64,000 bases of DNA, taken from the NCBI GenBank assembly GCA_038373885.1, contig JAWZYV010013175.1, forward strand, positions 1,240,001 to 1,304,000. Reading direction: 5' to 3'. The number at the start of each line of letters is the position of its first letter. The first letter of the stretch is position 1. The position numbers and the translations under genes were made by a program. The stretch comes from Cheiracanthium punctorium (lineage: Eukaryota > Arthropoda > Arachnida > Araneae > Cheiracanthiidae). Positions 44,110 through 55,576 of the stretch are shown one piece after another. The notes beneath the pieces were generated by a model. That model was not told where the DNA came from. It ran no database searches and saw only the letters and a list, made by a program, of their open reading frames with translations.

Positions 44110-47100
44110 AACAAAAAAGCTGGAACTTTCAAGAGTGAAGGGTAAACACGTCAGGGACTGATATGACAGAACAGCATGGGTAAGGGCTGAAACTACTATT
44201 TTTAAAAATTTTAAAAAAAATTAATAAATAAAAAATTATATGGTTAAAAAGAATTCTTGAACTCAACACAAATTTTTTGTTATCACTTTAATCAAAGTTA
44301 ATTTGTTGAATCAACAAAACTTTCATTGATATTCTGTGACGAATGTTTTGCTGATCAAAAAATAATAATTTAGTTAAAATTGCTCTAATCAAAATTTTGT
44401 TGAATCCATTTAACAATGCTCAGCAAATGATTTAACAATACACAACAAATTATTTAACAATGCACAACAAATGACTTAACAATCATTTTAACAAAACACA
44501 AATTTTGTTGAATTAAACAAAACACTTTTAATAGAAACCTGCTAAAAGGGCCACCTTGGTAAAGAGGCTATCTATCTAAAGTAACCACTTTGTACATTTT
44601 CACTTTACAACCTTGTAATGTGGCACCGATGGTGGTCACATTAGACAGGTTCCACTGTATGATTATTATTATTATTTATTATTATTATTATTATTATTAT
44701 AGCACAATGTCTACCTTGACAAATGGTTCTTTAAAATGAAAGTGTACCATCTTTAAAACTTTATAATAAATAAAATATTTTATAAAGAGATAACTCCGAT
44801 TTTGTTCATCTGAAAAATTCAACCCGATAAAAAATTAGCAAATTTTCACTTTTAGACGGCATTTTCAAAGTGCAATGTATTCAACTCAAAAAGAATAATC
44901 AAAAAATATGTAACTGCAAATAAAACATTTAGTTAAATTTGCCATTGGTTTAAATTAAACCACATATCTCACTTTCTCAATAATGCATCCTCTTGAGACA
45001 TTTTACGGTTTAAAATACTTAATTTCTCTGTTCCCGAATAATTCTATTATTTTTACGCATTTTTTTTATTGTTTTTGCATGGTCCTGATAGAACAGTTTT
45101 CTTAACACTATCTTACGATGCCAATATTTTCAGCTTCTTTTGTTTTCTCCTGAGGAATTTAAAAACTTTTTTTAATAAATTTAAAAAGGATTTATTTATT
45201 TTGCATCGTATTCAAACAAAATCTTTTTTTTTTCTTTTTTTTTCTTTTTTCTTAAAACTTCAGTATCATATCTTCCTGTTCATAGTCAACATTACAACAT
45301 CTTTTGGTTCTGAAAAACTTTAGAAACATTTTAAAAGTTATTTTTAGTCTCAAAATACTGTATTCCTCAATGTAATAAAAGCATATATCAAAGTTTTATT
45401 TAATTTTTTTGTCATTATGTCTAATATGGGTTCCCGTGTAAAATTTTCAATCCTTTGGTTCTTAAAAACTTCTTAAGCAGATTCTAGTGTATTTACAAAT
45501 GTAGGGAATTTTATAACTCCCTAATGGCTTAAAAAATGCTATTTTAAGCTTGTAAACTGAAATGTAGGAACATGTAGCCCAATTTGTATTTCTAAGTTAC
45601 TTTTCAGATTCCACATTAAGTGATAGACCATTTATTAATCTTTCAGCCACTACGTAATAGTTTGTACAAGATTACTAATTACAATGTACCATAACTCATT
45701 TTCAGACATATTTTGTTAATTATACAAGTATTTTTTTGTTATTCGATAGCAAACCAATGACGTTACGAAAATTTAGATTAAAATATCATGTTAAAGGCAG
45801 GCAGTGATTGAGATAAAACAGTTTCTAGCGCACAACACCAATACTTTAGAAGTCGTTATTTCAATAACGGGATATTTAGAGAACAGGGGAGTGTATTTTG
45901 TGCTTTTTTATAAAATATGGCGTAGTAAGTGTGAGTACAACTAACTCAATCATACTTAGTCAACTCTTCCCTTGCTCATGTTGTTCTGTCCTATAACCTT
46001 TGTATAACGTTCAAATCTGTGTGGTTTAAACTTTCTGCAAATGTTAGAATCGTTTTTGTTTCATTCCGAAATAAGAACTCGTTAACTGGGAAATTAAGAG
46101 GAAGGGCTTTTGTTTATCCCAGTTCATCGTTTTTCAAACACAACTCGAATAAACTCCGTATTTGAAGTGAATAATCGAAGCAAGAAACTCATGCTGACAG
46201 TCAACAGAAATATTACTAAGCTATGACAAAGGGATAGGGGGAAAGTACGTCGAGAGCATTGTGTTTTTAAAGCAATGAACTCGGAACGGGGGTGTTAGGA
46301 TTGGGAATTCTAATCGAATCGTCATATCAAGCGCTTTTAAAGAGTATTTGCAAAACAAAGCAATTTATAAACTGAACTTTACTTTATTCGGAACAATAAA
46401 AAATAATATAAACGTTATTTGGTCATTGCAAAAAAAAAGGATCACTTTTTTTAAGATTTCATACGTTGTTGTTTTTTTTTATTATTATTATCTAACGTTA
46501 TAAATTTAAAAAAAGATAAACCATCATAATTTGATTGCTTAGTTTAAAATCCTTACGATATAAATTTATTACACAGGCAGAACAAAAAAAAAAATAAAAT
46601 AAAAAATACAGCATTCATAAATATTCTACATGCGGTAATTCCCTTCCCTGCGTGAAATCAGAAATGCAACCAACAAAGCCCATGTGAGCCAGTGCTGTAA
46701 CCTGTCTAATAACGTATACAATATTAGAAGAAGAGTTTTGCATTTCTGTTAAGAGTCACGCTATAAGCTTACGCCAGTACACAAGCCTACGAAAGCCTTT
46801 ATCAAAAAACAAATCCCGAAAATTCAGAAAGCAACACCACAATTAGTTTAATCTGTAATATCACATGATATCAAGGACAATGAATGCAGGCATTATAGAT
46901 CGAACGCTGTCTTGAAATGACTACATCTAGTGTGGAGGTCTGAAACAGATGAAATTTTGATATCACAAAAGTTACAACTCGCCTTTGCGCTAGACTTCTG
47001 TAGAGAGTGGTAGCACAGGAAGTAGTGATTAAATGAAAAAAAACTATGAAGTCCTTCTAGATTCTACATATAATATATTTTTAAGGATCATAGTAAATTT

Positions 47101-47331
47101 TCTGAAATGTTTCATTGTTCCACATACAGTAGCTGTAGATGCTGTCCTATCGCCATACTATGATTCGAGAATATTCGGCTTACTACAGTGTGCTTGGTCC
47201 TTATAATGATTTAGTCTTAGCATTATATTCATGCATTTCCGACTCTTCGGCGTACACGCGGCAAACGTGCACATTGAATCTGTGGGGCAGTTCGTACTCT
47301 CACCGGGTTGGTCAGTAGGAGAAGAAAGGAA
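44110..47331. other. intergenic sequence with short repeats
   Basis: AT-rich. A 22-bp tandem repeat (TTTAACAATGCACAACAAAT) runs at 44409-44485 and an (ATT)n tract at about 44661-44700. T tracts lie at 45226-45250. No gene was recognised on either strand. Confidence 0.55.
44409..44485 (+). repeat. 22-bp minisatellite, about 3.5 copies
   Basis: Units of the TTTAACAATGCACAACAAAT type start at 44409, 44431, 44453 and 44475. Surrounding text carries further AACAAA and TTGTTGAAT motifs of the same flavour. Confidence 0.75.
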
Positions 47332-47468
47332 TTAGGGAAGAGAATTACCCCCGTCTGGGTGATAGTCAAAAGTGTAGGTAACAGGCTCTATAGGACCCCT
47401 GAGTTCTACTTCAACATTTAAAAAACGATCCACTACAGTTTTACTGGCTGTCTCTTCCGTCAGTTTTA
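47332..47468 (-). CDS. putative last coding exon of an unidentified minus-strand gene
   Basis: On the complement a pyrimidine-bearing acceptor (TTTTATTAAATTGCAG) precedes two bases of a split codon and 44 codons ending in TAA at 47332-47334. It includes DRFLNVEVELRGPIEP and VTYTFDYHPDGGNSLP. Composition and residue mix are protein-like and stand out from the AT-rich surroundings. I do not recognise the family. The + strand is also open over part of this stretch, which weakens the case. No clear polyadenylation hexamer was found nearby. It could also be an old pseudogene fragment. Confidence 0.4.
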
Positions 47469-50400
47469 CTGCAATTTAATAAAAGGTTTAGAGAACTTGG
47501 TTTTTATGTTTCTAGTATTGCATAAGAATTCAGATACCAGACATGTTAGAAAACCAGTTTTTCAATTTACGAACATGCAACAAAACTATAAAATGCTGCA
47601 CTAGCTAACATGAAGTATAATTTCAATTTATTAATTGGCCATTTAGTTTTTTTATTTCTTTCTTAGGATTTAAGTATTTTATATTTTTCTTTATTAACTG
47701 ATTTTTTGCAATGACCAACTTAAATAATAGCACACCTCCAGTTAGAAAGAAATACACAGGAAGTAGTAAATAATAAACCTCGTCGAATTGTCTTGAAAAC
47801 TTGTAAAGTATTTTCAATATTTTCAGGTTTAGAACCGCCACTAATCATATTTAATAGTAATTTTACAATGCTTTAAATGATTAAATTTTGCTATTGAAAT
47901 CAACCTCATACAGGAAACATAAAGAGTGTAAAAGCTAAGTGAATTTTTTTCAAAATGTAAAATTTAAAATGCTGTTGAACACTTGATGTCTGTAGGCAAC
48001 AGTTTTATTTTATCTATATTTTTATACGATGCATCTTTACAAAACAAAACTAAGGGTATATACTTAAAGCCTATTTGCAAAGATAACTTCCATCAGTCCA
48101 TTAAGTTGCAATTACAAAATGCATTTTCATCGATTATTGTTTTGTTTCTTTTTTGCATCTCATTGTACCCTGTAATATAACAACTGTCTAATCATGGATT
48201 TTTAAACGAGTGCAATTAGTTTTGGGTTTTCATGTCAAATTGTGCTACGATGACAAAGTCTTATGGCTGTTCTTGCGATTTATAAACTTCTAGTACGGTT
48301 AAAATATATAATATTCACAGAAAAAAAAAAGGAAAATAATATTTAATACAATTTATTCGTGATCTGTTAGGCTGACTATAGAAGCATTATCCAAAAAGTT
48401 CAATCGTTCAAAACCAAAATGTGAGTCGAAAACTTGACTTTATTGCTAAGAAAAGTGGCAGCTGCAGAATTTCCTACTATGTCTTTAAATTCTAAGAGTT
48501 CAGAATCTTAACTCTTTTTTTTAATAAAGAATTTATTTTTATAATACTCTGTATTACTGCATTATTATATTAGCTGTTTCAAATAATTTCTTCAAAAGAA
48601 AAAGATGGTGGCGGTTCTATTCTATACTCATAAGTACATAAATATAGAATAACTGAAACTAGTAAGTGTAGACTAATATTTTGTAAAGAAAACTAAGCCC
48701 CCAATAATTTTTTTTAAGCTTCCAGTTTAAAAAACATATACTAGTGGTTATATCGGGAAAAATTATCGCTTCGGAACCTGTAAATATATACGACTAGATT
48801 ATATATAGAGAACAAATTTCAAAGTACAAATTTATAAACAAAGTAGAAATGTTTGTTTGTATAAAAATTCTAAATATATACATACATATATATATATATA
48901 TATAGAATTTATGGAATGAATGTTACACTTAATTCGAATACGACAAAACTCTTTTGTAATTTGTTAGAATGCTGAAATTATATTGTTTGTACTGAAAAAA
49001 ATTTATTTCGCATTAAATTTTTACTAAAAATAAATTGTTGAATTTATTTTTAATACTTACGTTTGTATGTTTATTTAAAATTTTGTAATTCTGATGTCAA
49101 AAAATTTAGGATGACTAAATATTCACATCCGAATGGTTGTAAAGATGTCATAAATACTCAATAAAGAAAAACCAAAAAACCATAACATTAGAGATAATAT
49201 CATTAAACTGCTGAGCTCTTAACCAAATCTAATGACCTGAGATATATAAGACACACAAAAATTACTTCAATAGAGAATATATTAAATGAATTACTTTTAT
49301 GTTTTTCTCAATGAATTTTGAATTATCTTAAGTCCTGTTGTCTTCCGTGCCGATATAGTAAATAATACTACAGCTTTTTGAATGCATTATTATACACTTT
49401 ACAAGTGTAATTTATGCACCCTCGTCAATATAAATTCACTAGTTAAAAATAACAACACTTATAATTACTATTTAAACAAAAGCTTTAAAATATTAAATAG
49501 ACCAATGCACCTTATCATAATCACAGGTATAATCATGTACATGTATATTTAATAAGTAAACATTAAGCATTGTATATAAGTTGAATTTTAAAATTATAAA
49601 ACATGTTATCAATATGTAAATTTACTTCTTTATTTTAAATTTAGTTTCAGTGAAAGGACACCTTGGGTTTACAAATACAGAAAGATTTCTATTCTTAAAC
49701 AAGTAAACTACAACTGTTTTAAAAATACTGTGAATTCTCTCTTAGATATATAGAACTTGACTGTCGTTTATTAAACTGGAAATTTTTCATAACTCCGCAT
49801 CCTACCCATTATCTCAAAGAAAAAATGAATAAATAAAATAAAGTAAGAGAGAGAGAGAGAGAGAAACAAGAAAAAAGTTATAGAAAAGAATAGTTTTTAA
49901 ATTACTTTTGCTATCAAGAAATTATAGAATTTTATTTAATTAAATTGATATAATCTAACAATCCTTTAGTTTCTTGTTTATATAATGAGGATAGCATTCA
50001 ATTTTATAGATAAAAATAATAAAAATAAGAATTAAAATTTTTAAAAAAATGAAAACAAGTTTATACTGGATTTCAGTAAAAACGTTTTACAATGTCTGTA
50101 TTGTTAAAAGGATTCGAAGCTTCAGTATGAATGAGAAGCTCCCTTGTTGATGAATTCCTTTTAAGTCCACGAAAATGCTCCAGATTGGGATTTTTATTAT
50201 TTTGTTTCATCAATCGCGTTCATTGATATGTTCAAAGAACCAAAATATTTTGGTTCTTTCTATAAAACTGAATTTGAGACTTAAATTTTTACAAACCGCT
50301 GAGCATCTAAAGGAAAAGTGTAACTCAAAATATGTATTAACATTCTCTAAACGTCTGCAGCTTCAAATTGTGCCTCACATGTGAAGTATAAAATTGAGTA

Positions 50401-50661
50401 CAGCGCGTCCATTTATGACTTACTGGTTTCTACAATGTGAGCGTATGTGTGTGTGTGTGTACTCTTCCTCCTTGATTCTGCATTAATGTATTCAAAAGCT
50501 CTTCATTTTTTTTAATCAGCATGTTCTAACACACTTTTGATTTTATTAATATGAATCTGCACCATGGAAAAAACAATATTTGAAATTTATGAGAAAAACT
50601 ACAAAGCAAACAAAAACGCTTAATACTTCAGTAGAAAATGCATATAGAAAGACACTTTTAC
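47469..50661. other. AT-rich sequence, no supported gene
   Basis: It contains a (TA)n run at about 48884-48903 and a (GA)n run at about 49846-49864. If the two flanking minus-strand exon candidates belong together, this is intron; an extra exon would be needed to reconcile their phases and I did not find it. Confidence 0.45.
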
Positions 50662-50753
50662 CTATAAAATAGTACTAAGAGGTAGACTTCAACTGTGTCA
50701 GCATAGAAATATTTTAAGTCCAACACAAGTGTTCCTGGTGGCATATAATGATC
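50662..50753 (-). CDS. possible internal exon, minus strand, unidentified
   Basis: On the complement, between an acceptor (GATTTAAGCAGTTCAG) and a donor (GTAAAAGTG), 30 codons plus two bases read DHYMPPGTLVLDLKYF then YADTVEVYLLVLFY. The other two frames are closed. The residue mix with a hydrophobic end resembles a membrane-protein segment, but no family is recognised. Its end phase does not join directly to the exon at 47332-47468. Weak evidence. Confidence 0.25.
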
Positions 50754-53560
50754 CTGAACTGCTTAAATCATTCGGACAAAAAAAAATATAAGTCAGTTAA
50801 TAATTTATGACAAATTCCATTTTTCTCTTGCGTAATCTCAAGTTTAAAAGCTAAGTGATTTCATTTTATGTACATTACATCAACCACAAAGCTAGGGCAA
50901 AAGTAAGCCGATTTTATTAGCTATTTTTTATGAGGGATTAAATGAACAGATGGTGAAAAAAAATTTAGCAGTATATAGGCTATTCAAAATTATCCAACAG
51001 CAAAATTGTAGGTATTATATATGCATTTGAAACTCTTCTCCCCCTGATAACTAATATTTATCAGCAATATTTTCTCAGAATTCCAATATAAAATATTTGC
51101 CCTAGTATTGGGATTGCATTGAAATATTTCTAATACTATACTAATAAAATATTGACGATATAGTTGAACTATTTCAAACTGTAAAACAAATAAATTTTGG
51201 TGTAATTCTGACTGTACTTCAGGATGTAAAGTGCTGCACAGTTGGAAAGGCTTGTAAAGTTGGCGCAAAACTAGTTTTTATAATGGAAATATCACCAATG
51301 ATTTGAAATGCATTCAAAAATGCTGGTGCTGTACTCAGATGAAATAAATACGTTCTATGAAGCTCACATGAGTAAAATAATAACTACGTACATTTCAGAA
51401 GGTACAACAGTTCTCTCTCTTCAACATGCGAAATAACAAATTACTTTCCTACCTTCATATTATCCTTATTTCACGATAAACATACGTATATTTATTCTCT
51501 ATATCTTTTATACAAAGATGCTACTTTTAATGCCATTTACTCCTAGCTTGTGTACATATTGGAATGATATTGAAAATAATTTCAGTGATCGATACAGATT
51601 TTAATAAAGTCAGTACTCCAACACTGACATAAAGTCTCAAACAATTTTTTTTCTTATTAAGAACATAATTAATACTTTTTTTATTCTCTTTTTATAATAT
51701 TTCATGTGATTTTCTTAAGTCACATGCATAGTATCATCGAGGTATGCAAAAAATTCTGCCAAAAATGTATATATTGTACTATATATTTTTTTAAAAATCA
51801 AGAAAGTTAAAAATCAACAGTGATAGTTTCGACTCAAATAGATTAGACGATCAAACTAGAAAGAAAAAAAAATCTGACAAAATTGTATTGGCTCAGAAAG
51901 ATTCTAGCAATAATTGATATAATTTCATTTCCTTGACACTATGATTAGAAAATTAAAACACCATTATAAATCCAAAGCTTAAAAAGTTACACATAATCGC
52001 TTCCTTATCTGTCTAATGAAACAATTAGTCAGCATTACAAGCATGACCAAACGTCACTATTAAGTAAATGATGATATAGGAAAAGCAATTTCGCATACTA
52101 GAAGCTGGGTTTGTTTATTTTTACAGATTCCTCTTTAATTTATTTATGGAGTAGGTACTTTTACTCAAAGCTTATGCCGAAATGTATTTTGGATACAGAA
52201 AATATTGAAACATTTTATTTTTACACATTTATTAAAAAAATATTTAAAAAATAAATAAAATATAAAGTGTAAAAATAAAAATCGGTCATGATTTTCGTAT
52301 ACGAAATACATTTTAGCATTAGTTATTTTCTTATTTGTTGTTAAAAATATATTAAAAATAAATAACAGCCAATGTGTAAAAATAAAGCTTTCTTTTTTTC
52401 TTTTGGTAGGGGGATTAAATTTTGCAGTCATTTTTTTCTATTTGTAAATTATTAAAAAATAAATAAAAGACAAAGAGAAATATAAAAAATTAGTACTAAA
52501 ATGAACACCGAAAAAAAAAGTCAATAAATTGAATGTTTACGCAGAGTGCTATAGCTAATAATATTTATATGTGTCACGAAAAAAAAAATCAACAATTTTC
52601 ACGCAAAAATGACTTTATTTTTTGTGTTTTAAATTTTTATTTTTGGTGTAGCAAGTGGCTGACATACGATTTATTAAATGTAACATTACTCACTGTTGAC
52701 TGTCAATGAGTTTCTTGCTGCAACGCATGTCTCTTCCAATCCAAATACCACTAATCGAATGATGTTTTTTTTTAATGTGAACTCGAATAAACTTAGCGAT
52801 ACAAAAATCTACCGTGAGAGGAGTTTTTATCTGTACTTCACTCCGTTTTTTTATAATTTACCTTCCAACCTTTCGTTTCATCAATGTTACTTGTGTTATA
52901 TCACGACACGAAACGACACACTACAAGAGGCACTCTTCTACACAACTCATCGTTACTAATGACAACTCTAGGTGTAAGCATTTAAACATTGAAAATGTTT
53001 GAACTTCTTCAGAAGATCCAACCAGTTGTAACATTGTTATATTTTCCTGAGCTTTCTCTTTGTTACTCGGTTATTCGGTGTAAAAAGAAAGAGATAACAA
53101 CTAATGTAATCATTGCATATATCGTGTACATATTCAAACAGAACTATTAATGTTTACATGAACTATTAATGAAAGTGTCAAATGCTGATTACGAATCAAA
53201 ATGTGTTTGTACAAAACCGTATAATTCAAGAAGATGGAGCTATAGAGTGTATTTTTTAATAAATAATAAATAAGGAATTTCTACTCTATGTACATGAAGA
53301 GCAATAAATTGATGTCTTCTTTTTTTAAATGTAGATATTTTGATTCCCGAAGAAAAAAAACAACGTCTATATATAAGTAACTAAAGCATAACAAAAAATT
53401 ATAAATGAATAATTTGTTTGTAACTGGTAATTAAAATCTCAGAAATATCACTAAAAAGATATATAATTAAACGGTACATTTACTGGAAACTTTGCGGAAT
53501 TTCTCCATTTATATTTGAATGCAGGATAATTTCCAGACACAAAGGTCAGCTCCTCTTTGG
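50754..53560. other. AT-rich sequence, no supported gene
   Basis: Several short open frames, including a 92-codon minus-strand one at 50990-51268, lack any domain. A slightly GC-richer patch lies at 52640-52990. Nothing is supported. Confidence 0.5.
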
Positions 53561-53616
53561 AACGGAATTTCTTGAATTTACAACAATGACTTCTGCTGCT
53601 GTTGTTATTGTGAATA

Positions 53617-53621
53617 CGTAT
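53617..53621. repeat. target-site duplication of the BEL element, left copy
   Basis: CGTAT directly before the left LTR; the identical CGTAT lies at 59862-59866 directly after the right LTR. Five bases is the usual BEL/Pao duplication. Confidence 0.9.
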
Positions 53622-53948
53622 TGTTCACGTAACAGGAACAATTCTTCCTTTGCTAAATAACTTTTATTTAATAACAACAAAACAAAACATTTCTTGATTA
53701 CTTAGTTGTACAGCGAACCCTTGCGCGTACAATGGATCACAAGATCCTCTAGATTACAATATATTTAAAATATAAAGGCAGCTTAACATAGCTAACTCTC
53801 TGCACACATAATTCAATTCTAACTCTGCAAGTAATAACACAACAAGAATAAAAAATAAAGTTCTACAAAAAAAAGGCGAGCGGTAGAGTATTGCCATCTA
53901 GGAGTAAAAAATAATAATATAATAAGATTAATAAGATAAGACCTAACA
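53622..53948 (-). repeat. 3' LTR of the BEL element
   Basis: 327 bp, TGTTCACG...CCTAACA on the given strand. Against the other LTR it has a 12-bp insertion near 53782-53793 and substitutions at the GGTAGAGTATTGCC block (near 53882-53894). A weak purine tract (GGATGGGAG on the element strand) precedes it. Confidence 0.92.
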
Positions 53949-53969
53949 TAACTCCCATCCATCAAGAAT

Positions 53970-54521
53970 TTATTCTTGATGCACAGGCAATAATACAAGT
54001 TTAGCAATAGGTCCTTTAAATAATCCCTTTACTGTTTTTACCGTGACCACACGTACTAATTCATCCTTGCCTGGATGAGTGGCAATGATTTTACCAAGAA
54101 GCCACACAGATGGTGGAACATTGTCCTCCTTTACGATTACCACATCTCCTATTTTAAAATTAGCTTTAGTACCTTTCCATTTAGTTCTACCGTGTAGAGA
54201 ACTCAAATAGTCCGAACGCCACCTCTTCCAAAAATTCAACTTCATTTTTTGAACTATATCAACTATATCAATATATATTTGAACTATAACTGACTTCAAG
54301 GATATGTCCTCTTCCTTCACAAATTCTGCAGGAGCCGTAATTACTTCACCTATCAGGAAATGAGATGGTGTTAGAACATTCAAGTTGTCTACGTCATTAT
54401 TGTCATCTAATTTAAGAAGTGGTCTGGAATTTAAGATTGCTTCTATTTGATTTAGCAGAGTGGTCAATTCTTCAAAAGTTAAATTGTTGTTCCGCATTAC
54501 TCTTCTTAAATGTAATTTCAC
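53970..54521 (-). pseudogene. BEL integrase C-terminal part
   Basis: In frame with the upstream integrase part but separated from it by a TAA. It holds the C-terminal integrase region and the DUF5641-type tail of BEL/Pao polyproteins: a FEELTTLLNQIEAILNSRPL segment, LTPSHFLIGE, then FWKRWRSDYLSSLHGRTKW and the GDVVIVKEDNVPP strand, ending near KLVLLPVHQE. A short local expansion (VIVQIYIDIVDIVQ) follows a TATATCAA-type microrepeat at about 54256-54288. It would help bind DNA and place the ends during insertion; here it cannot be made from the same reading frame as the core. Confidence 0.88.
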
Positions 54522-54536
54522 AGACCGGACCCCAGC

Positions 54537-55460
54537 TTACCACAATCCGCCAAAATGAGGACTCAAAGGGGGAATTGTATGCCACTCAATATTTCTTTGG
54601 GACAAGAAGTAAGATATTTTTTCATTTTGAGGAATAGTTGAAATCTGTTTATATAACTCAGTCAGCTGCTTCTTTGCTCCCAAAAAATTGGTACCGTTAT
54701 CGGAGTGAATATGTTTAGGAGTACCTCTCCTGGAGCAAAATCGTCGTAAAGCAGCAATGAAGGTTTCTGAAGTAAGGTCACTGGCTAATTCCAAATGTAT
54801 AGCTTTCGTGGAAAAACAAACAAACAGAACAATGTAACCCTTTGTAGTTTTCGCTCCTCGGCCTCTGTGCTTCAAAACAGGAATTGGGCCAGCATAATCA
54901 ACACCACTCACTAAAAATGCTCTGTTTGCAGTGACTCTATCCTTTGGAAGATCTGCCATCCTTTGTTTGGAAACACTACTTCTAAATCTACAGCAAATTA
55001 TACAATTATGAATACAAGTTTTGATTATTCTTTTAACACCAATAATCCAGTAAGTTTGGCGTAAGATACCCATCAATAAATTACCACCTGCATGTAAATG
55101 TAATTTAGGAAAATACTCTACAATCAGCTTACTTAATTTATGCTCATTTGGCAAGATCACAGGATGCTTTGCATTATACTGCAGTGGAGAATTTTGAAGT
55201 CTACCTCCCACCCTGAGCAACCCGTCCTTATCAATGAAGGGACAAAGGGCTGATAGTGGGCTTTTAGTTGGCAAAGACTTTGTTTCCTTTATAAGCTTGA
55301 TTTCCTCACTGAAATAAATGTGCTGAACATAAGATATTGCTACATTACCTGCAAACTCTCTTTCTAATGCACTTAGTGGTGCAGGTTTATCTTTGACGGA
55401 GGTTTTTGGACAAACAATCTTACCTTTACATGCACTTACCTTTACATACCTTACCTGCAT
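54537..55460 (-). pseudogene. BEL integrase N-terminal and catalytic core, truncated by a stop
   Basis: The frame carries the zinc-binding H2C2 region (KLHLHAGG ... CIHNCIICC), then the catalytic core with the first Asp in GVDYAGPIP and the second in HSDNGTNFLGA. It ends PHFGGLW followed by TAA at 54537-54539, the place where family members carry the third acidic residue of the DDE triad. Upstream it is cut from the RNase H frame by a duplicated block. Integrase joins the element's cDNA ends to host DNA; this copy should be inactive. The first residues shown by the frame derive from the microsatellite junction and are not native. Confidence 0.9.
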
Positions 55461-55576
55461 CTTACCTTTACATAACTTACCTTACCTTACCTGCATCTTA
55501 CCTTTCTAATGCACTTAGTGGTGCAGGTTTATCTTTGACGGAGGCATTTGGACAAACAATCTTACCTTTACATGCA
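55361..55576 (-). repeat. 142-bp-offset duplication with a CTTACC microrepeat inside pol
   Basis: TTTCTAATGCACTTAGTGGT begins at 55361 and again at 55503; about 74 bases repeat with few differences. Between them lies a CCTTACCTTTACAT-type simple repeat (about 55431-55500). The duplication closes the RNase H frame and restarts the integrase frame, so both encode the same PAPLSALER-type segment. Confidence 0.85.

Noticed and set aside
50990..51268. 92-codon minus-strand frame
   Set aside because: No recognisable domain, and internal candidate splice sites do not improve it; left unannotated.
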